From positions 1,116,001-1,180,000 of the forward strand of contig JAGVRJ010000011.1 in assembly GCA_019059635.1 (NCBI GenBank): a stretch of DNA of 64,000 nucleotides, read 5' to 3'. How positions within the stretch are numbered: the first letter of the stretch is position 1; every line of letters begins with the position of its first letter. This DNA comes from Proales similis. Its lineage: Eukaryota; Rotifera; Eurotatoria; Ploima; Proalidae. This document shows positions 21,535-32,084 of the stretch, one piece after another. Made by a program: the position numbers and the translations under genes. The notes beneath the pieces were generated by a model, which did no database searches, was not told the DNA's origin, and worked only from the letters and a program-made list of their open reading frames with translations.

Positions 21535-22636
21535 AGTATGTGGTGATTTGTTTAAAAGTTAAACTGCGTATGCCTTGCGCGCGAACCGACTCGTTGAATG
21601 ATTGCTCCTCGTCGCCTCGTTGTGCTTTTGGCTTGTGCTGCGCTTCTGGCCGCTGCTGGTGATGTTTTTTCGCCTGCTGCCACTCGGCGCCGCTCGATCG
21701 GCTCGGCAATAGGCCGTTTGTGTTCGTTGTCGAAGTTTTTGCTCTAGACTGATGATGGCTTAATGGACTAGAGTACTGGAGAGCCGAAGGCAGGACGCGA
21801 GGGTTGCTGGCAACGCTCGCGCTGATACTGCTCGGTCTGAGTCGGGCCGAGTTGACTTTGAGCAGCGCAGTGTAATTGTCGTAGCCGCTGCACACTTGTT
21901 CGCCGCGTGCGTTCTTGTAGGAGAAAAAGCCCGAGTCGGTTCGGTCGACTTGGCGAAGGAACTGCTTTGCTTGCATTGAAATTGCCGCGCTATTTACATT
22001 TGGCTGTTCTCGTTTGAATTCGAACTCGGTTTTGGATCGAGCGCCGAGCACAAGTCTCGGCAGCAAGTAGCTGCCGTCCGCGTTCGGATTTTTCATTTTG
22101 TAGTCGTCGTATTTGCGCGATATCTCTATGATGCTGGCCTTGCCGACGCTGGCCGCACTGCTCACAGTGCGAGCGCATTCGCTTGATTCGAACTGACGCT
22201 CGGTGACCTGCTCGTCGAATGTGACGCTCTTTCGGACTTTGGAAGAATGCGAGGCGGAAAGTATTGACTTGGTCCGACGCGGCCGCAGCTCGTCAGGCGG
22301 CACGTGAGCCGCTTCGACGGGTTGAACAGAAATTGAAGTGCGCTGCGGCGACTCGCACCGTTCAGCATTTGTCGAATGTAAAAGGCCACTTGAACGTCGA
22401 GAAGGGCTCCGCGCAGCAAACAACTCTTCCAAATTAGACGAAGAGCGGGCCAGTTTGACTGCAAACCGGGTGATGAGGCGCTTTTGCTCGAGCGAGTGCA
22501 AATTCTCAAACTGACGCCGCGCGAACTCAATTTGCCGCAACTCGTTGCGGAGTCGTTTCTCTTCGGCCGACGCACTGGTAGACGACGATCGGCCTGACGT
22601 TCGTTTTGCTGGATCGCGTTTGTCGCTTGCTGACAT
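21533..22636 (-). CDS. Unrecognised Ser/Arg-rich protein with a PP1-docking-like motif
   Basis: Open frame of 367 codons starting at ATG; single exon as read. I do not recognise a family. A helical charged segment lies near residues 24-65 (EEKRLRNELRQIEFARRQFE), followed by Ser/Arg-rich, probably disordered sequence. RKSVTFDEQV near residue 133 has the K-x-V-x-F pattern used by regulators to dock on protein phosphatase 1. A stretch near 170-250 (KYDDYKMKNPNADGSYLLP, FLRQVDRTDSGFFSY) looks more constrained and may be a conserved short module. The C-terminus is Gln/His/Lys-rich. Codon use looks like its neighbours. The long frame, ATG start and polyadenylation hexamer at the stop support a real gene. 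Confidence 0.65.
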   Translation of the reverse strand: MSASDKRDPAKRTSGRSSSTSASAEEKRLRNELRQIEFARRQFENLHSLEQKRLITRFAVKLARSSSNLEELFAARSPSRRSSGLLHSTNAERCESPQRTSISVQPVEAAHVPPDELRPRRTKSILSASHSSKVRKSVTFDEQVTERQFESSECARTVSSAASVGKASIIEISRKYDDYKMKNPNADGSYLLPRLVLGARSKTEFEFKREQPNVNSAAISMQAKQFLRQVDRTDSGFFSYKNARGEQVCSGYDNYTALLKVNSARLRPSSISASVASNPRVLPSALQYSSPLSHHQSRAKTSTTNTNGLLPSRSSGAEWQQAKKHHQQRPEAQHKPKAQRGDEEQSFNESVRAQGIRSLTFKQITTY

Positions 22637-24060
22637 GCGAATCGTCGGTGATCGCTTAATGCAGCAAATTGCTTCTTTCCTTTGCTATATTCGTCTGAAA
22701 AGAAACTGAGCAAGTCATTTGCAGCACCGACCTGATTGGACGAAAAAGTAAACGAAAATTGAAATCAATTTTCTGCACTGAAACCAAACAGATTGCGACA
22801 ATCAAACAGAAATTGAATGCTTTTTCATGTTTTAAACGCCGCTCTGCCAGTTTAACAGCTGCCAGTTTGCTCGTTTTCTTTCTTTTCTCTTTCTGCATTC
22901 AAGCGATTATTTACAAAGTTGACGCAACCCCACTCCTGTACGCACACACACACACACACAAAGAGATTCAGGGGACAGGATTCGACTTGCGTTTGCCTTT
23001 TGTCGTCTGCGCACACAAACAGAGACAATTCGCGCGCACACACAAACAGGCAAAGGTAAATGGCGGCGGTGAGATGGCGCCTCGAACGCTTGAAGTCGGC
23101 TAACAGGCTGACCATCAAGCAGACAGTCTACGCGTTGGTCGCATTCGTAGATGAATAAACCAGGAAATGAATTCGAGACGAAAATCAAGTTGGAGAATAA
23201 ATTCAAGAACTTGTTCGATCAAATATTTGCGCGACTAAGAAAATAAGAAAATTGAAAATCAGGAAAAAGAGGCATGGAACGGGCGCATTTGAGGAGAAAA
23301 TCGCAATTTGATCGGCTAACATTCAGATGTGAACTTTGCGCGTCTTGTTTGGCACATATTTGCTCTCAAGCGTGAGACTCGACGTCATTGGCAAGCGCTT
23401 TTCGCCCAACCAGAAGAGACCAGAAAAAGCGCTGGAGCGTAAGACGGATTGATTACGGCAGCACATTCGCTCGTGGGCCCTTTCTTCCCTTGTTGCTCTC
23501 TCTCTCTCTTTCTTTTGGCTTGTTTTTGCGGTTCGTCGTGGCCTGGACTGCATATTTCACGGCTGTGAGTGATTTTGCGCTTTGTGCCGTTAACGACAGT
23601 CGTTGTGGCAGTGAAATGAAGCCAATGCACAAGGAGTGTTGGTGTGGCGTCTGAGTTGGTGGCAAGAGTGCGCCGCAAGGGGCCTAGCCATTACGTCGGT
23701 TAATGCGCCACTTAATTCGCTGATCGGATGCGTTAACGAGTGTTAATTTAATTTCTAAAACTCGAGTCTAATGCTTTAATTTCCTGGCTCGGGCAACGAC
23801 GCTAAACCGATGCTTGTGGCCAACGACGAGCACACTGGTAGCGCCTGTTCTACCATCTGCCGCTCCTCTCCTCCTATTCCTGCCTGAATGTTTGGCCCCG
23901 ACATGTGATCCGGTTTAATTTCGCTGTTTACTAGAAACAGACAGTCGGTGGCTGACTGACTGTCACATCACCTCAGCTAATACGCACGCGAGGAGAAATC
24001 AGTGCTCAGCCAAGTCTGATCTTACATTAACTAAATTATTTTCGTCTCTTCATCAAATCG

Positions 24061-24091
<31 letters not shown>

Positions 24092-25733
24092 TGCCAGTGG
24101 CAGCATAAGCGACAGCACAAGCGGCGGCAGAAAAAAGAGCTCATTCCCAGCTCAAAAGCTCGTTTATGGCAATTAATTTAATTTGCTTTTTCAATTATGA
24201 ACAAGAAGCCTAGAGTAAATCGCAGCAAAGAGGACGCGCTCTAAATCAAAACGTCCTTGACTCGAGAGTGGTTTTGAATTACGAAATTGGAGCCGTGATT
24301 CGTGCGAGAATAGAGGCAACAAAAAAAAATAAATAAACAAAACCGATTCGTTTGAGTTTAAATGATTGCCAACTCTTCTAAACTGGTTCAATTAGGCAGA
24401 GCAGCAGGGCGCGCCGTGTAGTGAGGCGACCAAGAGGACGCAGCCAAGAAATGAGTGTCGAAAGCGCAAATAAAAATGGGAAAGATTTGCGTTTGAAATT
24501 GGAGCAAGTTGCCGCTCGACTTGTAAGATTGCATTTAAGCATGCTGAGGCTCAGATGAAGCCTCTAATTTTGGTCTCAATTTCCACTCTTTGGCCCCGAA
24601 CCAAATAAACGATCAAAAACACCTTGTTTTTTCTTTTTGTTTTGTTCGCTCTGGTCGTTGTCGCTTTTATTTGACACCCCTGCCTTGTCTTGTTTAATCC
24701 AATCCAAGTTTTTCACATGCGCCGGCTCATTTAAAATTCGATTCGGCAGCGATGTTTGTACGTATAGAGTCAAATGACCTGAATTAATCAACGATTTGTA
24801 GCGCTATTTGTAGAGGCCGAAAAATTCTAGAATTCTCTTCACAGATAGTGGCCCGGCTACTTAAAAGAGCGCGATCGGTCCATCGATTTAGGCATATTCA
24901 AACCTTTTCGGCGTTTTACAGTACTCTGAAGTGCGATAGAGTTGCGAGCTAAAAGGGAAACATAGTCTATTGTGAGTGCGTGAAACATTCAAGTGAGAGG
25001 CGAGCGCACGTGAGCAGTTATCACAGTTTGCCAGTTTCGAATGGCAATGAAATCGCTTCTTCAAGCACTGATAAGCCTCCTTTGACAAAAAAAAATTGCT
25101 GAGCAACGCTTGACAGAGTGCCTGGACCGACTGGGCGTTTGCTCCATTGAATATTTGCGCTCAATTTACGCGCACTAATGTGTGCTCATGGGTCTTAAGG
25201 TCTATCTGTGTGTGTGTGTGTGTTTGAAATTTATCAAAAACCTGGCGACCTGAATTAAAGCCGCCTGTTCGCACGTATAGAATATTCAATTAACAAAACA
25301 AAAAGCGTGACAGACAGGCTTGCGTGTGGTTATTTTCGATTGCTCTTATCTCTCCTCATCTGATTGCCTAAGAAACACGATTCGCGCTTAAATCGAAAGT
25401 AGTTTCCCCAACTAATCTATTTCTGGCTCGGATTTTTCAGAGCGACTTCTCAAAAGACAGAGAAAGAGAGATAAAAAAAAAGAGAGCCATAAATAGGCAA
25501 AGAGATCAAGTGAGAATAGAGAGACAGAGAAAAGGAGCGCAAGAAAGATCGCAATTGACTACAGCAAATGGTGCGCACTGACTTGTGAGCTTTATTCTTC
25601 ATTTGTTCAACGAACGAACGCCAAATTGGTAGAAGAAGGAAAGTTTCAACGAAAATAAACAACGAGCCAAGTGAGTCAAGTGAACGCGCATCGGCGAAGA
25701 ATTGGAAGCATTTCAAGCAAATATAAGTGAGCA
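22637..25733. other. Large intergenic region upstream of the Kir gene
   Basis: About 3 kb without a supported gene; it is AT-richer than the coding parts. It contains a CA run near 22940, a (CAT)n microsatellite at 24061 and a GT run near 25207. Divergent genes on both sides make it a likely home for the promoters of both. I see no RNA gene. Confidence 0.5.
24061..24091. repeat. (CAT)n microsatellite
   Basis: About ten perfect CAT units in non-coding DNA upstream of the Kir channel gene. Confidence 0.95.
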
Positions 25734-27752
25734 ATGCAAGCTGATATGGCGACCACAACAAAGGCAACAAGCGACGCCAGCAAAACGAACAATCAGTCGA
25801 ACATGAACTATGATCGCGATTGGAACATTGACTTTACCAAAGTGAAGAGCACCGACCAGCGGAGATACGGCGAGACGTTCTACGAGCATTTGGACCGATT
25901 CAGACGACCGCGCCTGGTCAAGAAATGCGGCGAGCTGAACATTCACATGCAGAACGTGCCCAAGTTCAAGCGGCGACTCCTCAACGACTTTTACAACACA
26001 ATGGTCGATTTGAGATGGCGCTGGCACTTTGTCATCTTCCTCTCCTCGTTCATAGTGAGCTGGTTTTTCTTCGCCTCCATCTGGTACATGATCGCGTTCT
26101 TTAACGGCGACCTGGACCATCCGAGCCTCAACGGCGGCATGACCGCGCCCGAGGACATAAAGCTGGAGATGAAGCTGAGCAATCATTCGATGTCGATGGT
26201 CAAGAACTGGCTCGGCGAGCACATGACCTACAAGCACGACAATCAGAGCTTCCTGGTCGAGCTGCTTCGACAGCAGCTTGCCGACCTGAGCGAAGAGGAG
26301 TATCACAAGCCGTGCGTGAGCCACATCTACTCGTTTGTCTCGGCCGTGCTCTTCTCGGTAGAGACGCAGCACACGATCGGCTACGGCTATCGCTACATAA
26401 ACGAGCAGTGTCCGGCGGCCATAATCACTTTGATGGTCCAGTCTTGCTTTGGCATTTTCATCCAGGGCCTGGTGGCCGGCATCATATTCGCCAAAGCGTC
26501 GAGACCCATCAAGCGCAAGAAGACAATCATATTCTCGCACAACGCGGTTGTCTCTCAGCGCGACGGCCGCCTCTATTTCATGTTCAAAGTTGGCAACGTC
26601 CGAATGAGCCAGCTGAGCAATGCGCAGCTCCGATTGTTCATGATCAAATCGAGACGCACCGACGAGGGAGAGTTCATTCCGTTTGAAACCTACGACATGA
26701 AGGTGGGCAACGCGTGGGCGCCCGAAGACCACGTCTTCTTTCCCTGGCCCAAGACGGTCGAGCATTTGATCGACGAAGACTCGCCGCTCTACGAGACCTG
26801 CAAGGATTTCGTCTGTCGAGCTAGCCAAGAGGCCACCTTGAACGAGAGTCAAGAGACCGTGTCCTCGGGCGAGATACTCACCGCGGTCGAGTCAAGCAAA
26901 TGCGAGGACTTTGAGATCGTCGTCCTGCTCAACGGCGACATCGAAAGCACTGGCTCTTCGTGTGTGATCAGAACCTCCTATTTACCTCAAGAGATCCTAT
27001 TCGGCTACAGGTTCAAGCCGACCTATCCGCGCTTCACCAACTACGAGTACGTATTTGACTATTCACAGTTCAATCTGGTCGAGCCATTGAACACCGAGCT
27101 CATGCAGCTCAACATGATCGGAGTGAACAACACTGCCCGCATTGTGTTCGACGGACGAAATGAGAAAAAGAATTCAGAGTTGACCATCCAAAACACCCTG
27201 TTGCCGCATATCGTTAAGCCAAAAGCGCCTTCGTTGGGCACAGTTTTTTATGGCGCCATGTCCCATGATCGACACGATCACAGGGAACGTCAGCTCGAGT
27301 CCAAGACTGTCAAACGCAATGCAACGCCTACTCGACAGCAGTCGTCCTACGACACGGTCAGCACCATACTCGGCGACGGCAGCAGCGCACAGAACCTAAA
27401 CGGCTCTTGGAACGAGTCGCTCTCAGTGGATAAGAGGGAAGATAGAAAGAAGGGTCGATTCACAGTCGAGTCTGTAGAGGCCAGATCGAACAAGTTCGAC
27501 TCCATCTCAAAAAAGAACAAAAAAACGCTGCAGGCGAACAATCCGCTGTCGAAATCGTTCTTGTTTCAGCCGAGCAGCATTGGAATCGGGCCGAGCGGCG
27601 CGCTCGAGCGTCGAGGCTCTCTGCCGCCCATCTTTTCGGGCCAACTGCTCGAGACACGCATCAAGCCGATCAGAAGCTGTCCTCTTCCTCACAAGGAAAT
27701 TCATAGCCAAGAGTCGGGCGGCGACGAGGAGAACTCCATTTTCAAGCTCTAA
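25734..27752 (+). CDS. Inward-rectifier potassium channel (Kir family)
   Basis: Single exon, 672 codons. The N-terminal Kir signature RPRLVKKCGELNI is followed by slide helix and M1 (VDLRWRWHFVIFLSSFIVSW), the pore helix with selectivity filter TIGYGYR (T214-G218) and M2 (about 226-250). The PIP2-binding border is KASRPIKRKK, and the cytoplasmic immunoglobulin-like domain begins with SHNAVVSQRDGRL. Four such subunits form a K+ channel that sets resting potential. The extracellular turret between M1 and the pore is about 45 residues longer than usual and has two sequons (N150, N170). The M2 rectification-controller position is Gln (Q244) instead of Asp/Glu/Asn. The C-terminal tail is long (about 230 residues) and ends IFKL, a possible class II PDZ ligand. 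Which Kir subfamily it belongs to cannot be said. Confidence 0.94.
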   Translation: MQADMATTTKATSDASKTNNQSNMNYDRDWNIDFTKVKSTDQRRYGETFYEHLDRFRRPRLVKKCGELNIHMQNVPKFKRRLLNDFYNTMVDLRWRWHFVIFLSSFIVSWFFFASIWYMIAFFNGDLDHPSLNGGMTAPEDIKLEMKLSNHSMSMVKNWLGEHMTYKHDNQSFLVELLRQQLADLSEEEYHKPCVSHIYSFVSAVLFSVETQHTIGYGYRYINEQCPAAIITLMVQSCFGIFIQGLVAGIIFAKASRPIKRKKTIIFSHNAVVSQRDGRLYFMFKVGNVRMSQLSNAQLRLFMIKSRRTDEGEFIPFETYDMKVGNAWAPEDHVFFPWPKTVEHLIDEDSPLYETCKDFVCRASQEATLNESQETVSSGEILTAVESSKCEDFEIVVLLNGDIESTGSSCVIRTSYLPQEILFGYRFKPTYPRFTNYEYVFDYSQFNLVEPLNTELMQLNMIGVNNTARIVFDGRNEKKNSELTIQNTLLPHIVKPKAPSLGTVFYGAMSHDRHDHRERQLESKTVKRNATPTRQQSSYDTVSTILGDGSSAQNLNGSWNESLSVDKREDRKKGRFTVESVEARSNKFDSISKKNKKTLQANNPLSKSFLFQPSSIGIGPSGALERRGSLPPIFSGQLLETRIKPIRSCPLPHKEIHSQESGGDEENSIFKL

Positions 27753-28367
27753 TTGCAAACAGTTCAATTGGATTGAACATAAGCAACTGAGTCAATTCAC
27801 ATGTTGTCTACGCTTATTTTTCTAACCGTTTTTAGCCACCGCCGCCGCCCATTCATCGTCAGCAAACGAACAACAAGACGAATCGAACTAATGTAAAAAT
27901 TTGGATTTAATTCGCCCGACTCTGCGTGCCTCCTGGTTTACAACTGGCCAAAGTAGGCATTCTTTTCTGCCGCTGCGCTCGGCTCAATCAGTCCAATCTC
28001 TCTTCATTTATTTTTCTTTTTGTTCCCAATTTGTCTTCTTCTATTCGACACACACACACACACACACACACTCACACAGACTCAAGTTACTTTCCAAGTC
28101 AACTTTGTGCCTAAAAATGTAATTTCCATTGCGTTCCACTTCTTTATTTTCATTTTTCTCTTTATTTATTTATTCTACATATAAATAGCCTTTGATTATG
28201 AGTGGCGTTTGTTTGTGTGAACCTAAACCGGTCTTTCGTTTGTTCGGTCTCAGGAGCCCACAAGTCAAACTGGGCGAGAGTAAACAGTAGAAGGAGAAGG
28301 TCGTAGAGAGAAACATGGAAGGTAAGAACGAGGTGGAGAAACAAACCATAGACTGCGGCGAACAAAT
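27753..28367. other. Kir / ETS tail-to-tail intergenic
   Basis: About 600 bases with a CA microsatellite (28048-28071). TTTATT hexamers at 28143 and 28161 read as AATAAA on the minus strand and could serve the ETS gene. No coding gene is visible. Confidence 0.5.
28048..28071. repeat. CA dinucleotide microsatellite
   Basis: Twelve or so CA units in the 3' flank of the Kir gene. Confidence 0.95.
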
Positions 28368-28940
28368 TCAAATTGGATGAAGATAGGGTCGGAGATCGAT
28401 CAAAAAGTGATAGGTGTTTAGCTTGCCGGGCGTCTTTTCCAGCACTTTTTTCTTGTAGTAGTAGCGAAGGGTGCGGCAAAAGCGCTTGTAGTCGGAGTAA
28501 GACAGGCCTTTGAAGAGGCTCCAACGCCTCGCCACTTCGATTGGATCGCAGATGACGAATTCGTTGTCGTAGTAGTTCAGCTTGATGTGAATTGATGACG
28601 GCCAACTGGGAGGGTTGGTCCAGCGGATGAGATGACGATTGCGTTTGTCTTTGAGAAGTTCGAGCAGAAACTGCCACAAGCTGGCCGACGAGCTCAGAGT
28701 GCACTTGGCCTCGTCGCACGTGTCCATTAATGCGTCCAGAGTGTCCATTGAGTGACTTGAGGCCAAGTCAACGGCCAGCATCTCAGATTGACTGTACAAA
28801 TTGCTTCGTGTTGTGTTTAGGCACAGAGGCGTTCTCTCTTTAAGCGAGCCGTCCGATTCATTCCAGCTGCTGGTCGAAAAGGACGTTGAGTAGAGAGGCT
28901 TCTGCTTGCTGCTGCCCGATACAAATGTGTCAATATCCAT
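28368..28940 (-). CDS. Divergent ETS-domain transcription factor
   Basis: From the first ATG the frame is 190 codons. An ETS domain occupies its C-terminal half: LWQFLLELL opens it, and FCRTLRYYYKKKVLEKTPGK is the recognition helix with both DNA-contacting arginines. The usual MNYxKLSR is LSYSDYKRFCR here, and the first strand region carries an insertion rich in Pro/Tyr (NPPSWPSSIHIKLNYY). The open frame continues upstream to a splice-acceptor-like TTTAG near 29092 and keeps coding-like composition (SVDEQDISEWAHS). An additional 5' exon between 29100 and the HACL1 3' end is therefore likely, and the true start may differ. The protein ends eight residues after the domain. Subfamily is not assignable; some residues recall ELF/ESE-type domains. 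Confidence 0.82.
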   Translation of the reverse strand: MDIDTFVSGSSKQKPLYSTSFSTSSWNESDGSLKERTPLCLNTTRSNLYSQSEMLAVDLASSHSMDTLDALMDTCDEAKCTLSSSASLWQFLLELLKDKRNRHLIRWTNPPSWPSSIHIKLNYYDNEFVICDPIEVARRWSLFKGLSYSDYKRFCRTLRYYYKKKVLEKTPGKLNTYHFLIDLRPYLHPI

Positions 28941-29356
28941 GTTGCGCTTCCCTTTACTCCTTGTTGCCTGATCTATTCGATTTGGTCGGCTGTGAGCCCA
29001 TTCTGAAATGTCCTGCTCGTCTACGCTTGAATTTGAAAGACCAGAGTGCTGCTCTCCGGGTTCGGGGAGTATTGACAAGGCCGATCGGCGGTTAGCTAGC
29101 TAAAGTGCGCAATTATAATCATCAACATAATAAAATTTGAGATTAGAGAATTTATGCTGGCGGCAAGCGATTGACGAAGATTGCCGATAGTGACCGACGA
29201 ATGTTAAAATCGTGTTTGATAAAACTACAACACATAGAGGCCACATGAACTGAATGGACAGAGAGCGCTCGATCCAGTCATGCTCTGGCCCTTCTCAGCT
29301 GCCTTGCAAATGTTTGACATTTAGGCATAATGAGACGCGTTCGAGGTGCAAATGCG

Positions 29357-29362
29357 TTTATT
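29357..29362 (-). terminator. Candidate polyadenylation signal of the HACL1 gene
   Basis: TTTATT on the + strand reads AATAAA on the minus strand, about 200 nt past the HACL1 stop. Confidence 0.4.
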
Positions 29363-29560
29363 CTAATAAATTATAAGGCATTGCATGCAGCTATATGTTT
29401 GCCAAGGGCCTGCATGTAGAGGAGATATGTTCTTGCAAGCGACTGCTGACTAATTGAGAATTTATGCCATTTCTAGACTACCAATGATGACGGCCGACGG
29501 TGAGACGACGATTAGACGAGAAAACTGAGGAAAATTCTGCCACTGCATAATTCGTTCGCA

Positions 29561-32084
29561 TTAGATTTTGGATTTGGTTAACCATGGAAACTCCTTTCGG
29601 TGAAAATCAGGTGAATGCGAAGCCAACCAGACAGACAGACAGGCCGAGAGAAAGAGTTACTTGGGCTTTTCGGTCGGCGCTCGGATTGATTGCGATGTTG
29701 ATTATCGACGGTCGATCGCGAATGGCCAAGCACTCTTTGAGTGCATCTTGAATATCTTGCGTCGTCTCGGCATGGAAGCCTGCAAAGCCGTCGAACGCAT
29801 TTGCCAGCTTCTCGTATCTCGTGTTCGCACTCAAACTCATCGGCGGCAGTCTGCGATCGAATCTATTTTGAAACCGAGCTCAAACTCGAGTGCCAATGAT
29901 AAACAGCTCACGTTAGACATGGATCGCCAGAAGTTCGAATGTCTTCGAAAGACGCTTTGTCAAGTCCGCCGTAGATGCCATTGTTGTTGAACAGGATGAA
30001 GATTATCGGCAGTTTGTAGCTTTAATTCAGCGCTTATTCAGCCTGCTTGGCGTCTGAATGTGTCAGAACTCACCGATAGGCACTTTCGATCTCCATTGCG
30101 CCGAAGCCGAACGCCGAGTCGCCTTGTATGCACACAACTCGCTTTGAGGGCGCATTGTCGCGGCAGTAAAGAGCGGCCGCAATCGCAAATCCACTGCCGA
30201 CGCCCATCGTTCCAAAAGAACCTGCGTCCAGCCGGTGTCTGGGCTCCTGGTGATTCAGAATGCTCCTGCTCGTGTCCTGTTTTCGTCTCTCTTGTATTCA
30301 AAAGGCGGCCTGTGCTGAATAGAGAGTGACAACTTACCATTGTGTTGGCGCCCTCCGACACAACTATCGAGTCGGCTGGCAGAACTGCCTTGATCTGTTC
30401 AAAGTGTTGGCCGAAGCTTTGAAAGCAGAGTGCAAGTACTTACACTCGAGTAGGCGGCGTAGTAGTTGAGCGGTGTTTGAGTGTTGTTGGCCATGGCCTT
30501 GATCGGCTTTGAGCAAAAAGTTATGGCTAAATCGAATGGGCCAGCAAGACAGACCTGAATGACTGCTTTATTCTTTTGCACTTTTTCGGTCAAGAGCTGC
30601 CACCAGTCGGACAGTGGTTGTGTCTTGAACTTGGCCGCATCGATTTGCGCGTTCAGCTGCGAGCAAAACGAGCGAATGTCTGCTTGAACTTGCACACAGT
30701 TGTTCGAGTTGTTTCCGAGCTCTTCAGCATGAATGTCCACCTTATTGAAGTCTGCTAGAATTGAGCCGAGCTGGAGCTTGCTTTTGCTGGCTTACTTGCA
30801 CGAGCTTGACATTTTGCAGGAAACGCGGCGGCTGTCCAAAGTGAAGCATCCAGTTCAACCGCGCGCCCAGCAGCATCACCAGATCGGCCTCTTTAAGGGC
30901 ACTTCAAGCGCCCTGGTTGCTTGAGAACCGAAATTAGAAAATAGAACAAGAACGCGTACGTCGATCGAGCGGCAGCCACGCAAAGTCTTGAATCGTCGTC
31001 AATTACTCCTTTGCCCATGGGCGTAGGCAGAACCGGAATCTGGAGCCTGTCGGCGAGACGACGAATTTCGCTCTCGGCTTGACTGTAAGCGGCCCCTTTG
31101 CCCACAATCAAAAGCGGCCTCTTTGCGCTCGCCAAAGCCTCGAGAACTTGATCGATCTTGTCGCTTGAACACAATGGCCTCGGCGCCTCGTCACACTTCT
31201 TGCTCGGCCTTTTTTCCAAAGCCGCTCGCTTAAGCTGCTGTCGATGCGTGTGCGCCGTATTTACCTTATTTGACTCTCGTCCACCATTCCGGTGACCATC
31301 TCGGCCGCCAAGTCAATGTAAGCGCTTCCCGGACGTCCATATGTGCTGAACCTGACCGCCTTGATCGCAATTGATTGAAAACTTGCCTTCGAGTCCAAAA
31401 GGTCAGATGCATACTCGCTCAATGTAGGCAGGAATGTTGTTCAAGCTTGACGGCCTCGCCGCATACTTGGCAAACTGCTTGGCCACACTGACCTGACGAG
31501 CAGAGCGTTAAGTGCGCTCTAGTTTGTCGTTAATTGTCGCGTCTGCTTACTTGTGGAAACTCTTGAAAAGCACCGCAGCCTTCTTGGTCGGTTTCAGACG
31601 AGCCACCGATAACAATCAGCGGCCTTTGACAAGTTCTCATGCTCAGAAGAGGCTCGATCGAAAGAGGACCGAATCGGTCAAACTAACCAGGCGTTCTCGT
31701 TTGCATTTGCCATTCCGGCCAATGAATGGACAAAGCCCGGTCCCGAGACACACAAGCACACGGCCGGCCTTGAGGAGAAAAGAACGCTGAGCGAGAGCGA
31801 GAAACAGAGTGGCGGCCGAAGATTTCAACTTTCGAGAGAGATAGCCGATGGCGGACGCGGCGTAGCTGGCCTTGGAGAAGCAGAATTGAAAATTCTATTT
31901 TTGCGAGATTCTAATCGAAAAGTACAGATTGCTCGTTCCTCATGCCGATGTACTTGATTCCGTACTGTTGCGCTCTCATGGCGATCTCGATGACCGGAAT
32001 GCCGACCACGCCGAGCATGTACTCGACGCCCTGCTCCTTTAGAGAGCGAGCGATCAGCGATGCGCCGTCGATTGTGTCGCTCAT
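29561..32084 (-). CDS. HACL1: Peroxisomal 2-hydroxyacyl-CoA lyase, 15 exons
   Basis: Thiamine-diphosphate enzyme that cleaves 2-hydroxyacyl-CoA in peroxisomal alpha-oxidation. Exons from the start: 31926-32084, 31830-31870, 31688-31768, 31551-31623, 31415-31492, 31265-31359, 30960-31202, 30796-30901, 30555-30740, 30444-30506, 30338-30388, 30074-30276, 29912-30019, 29661-29862 and 29561-29593. They total 573 codons in frame; human has 578. Landmarks are MRNEQ (catalytic Glu51), [76 protein letters not shown] and the ThDP motif GDSAFGFG...NNNGIYG. It ends LTKSKI, a PTS1-type signal. Introns are 48-67 nt and ten of fourteen end in AAG. The acceptors of exons 7 and 10 are the least certain. Confidence 0.95.

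Noticed and set aside
24061-24091. Regular repeats as a possible CRISPR array or satellite
   Set aside because: Perfect triplet or dinucleotide microsatellites without spacers.
28700-29110. TTG start of the longer ETS frame
   Set aside because: An in-frame TAG precedes it next to an acceptor-like site, so the extra codons more likely belong to a spliced exon than to a non-ATG start.
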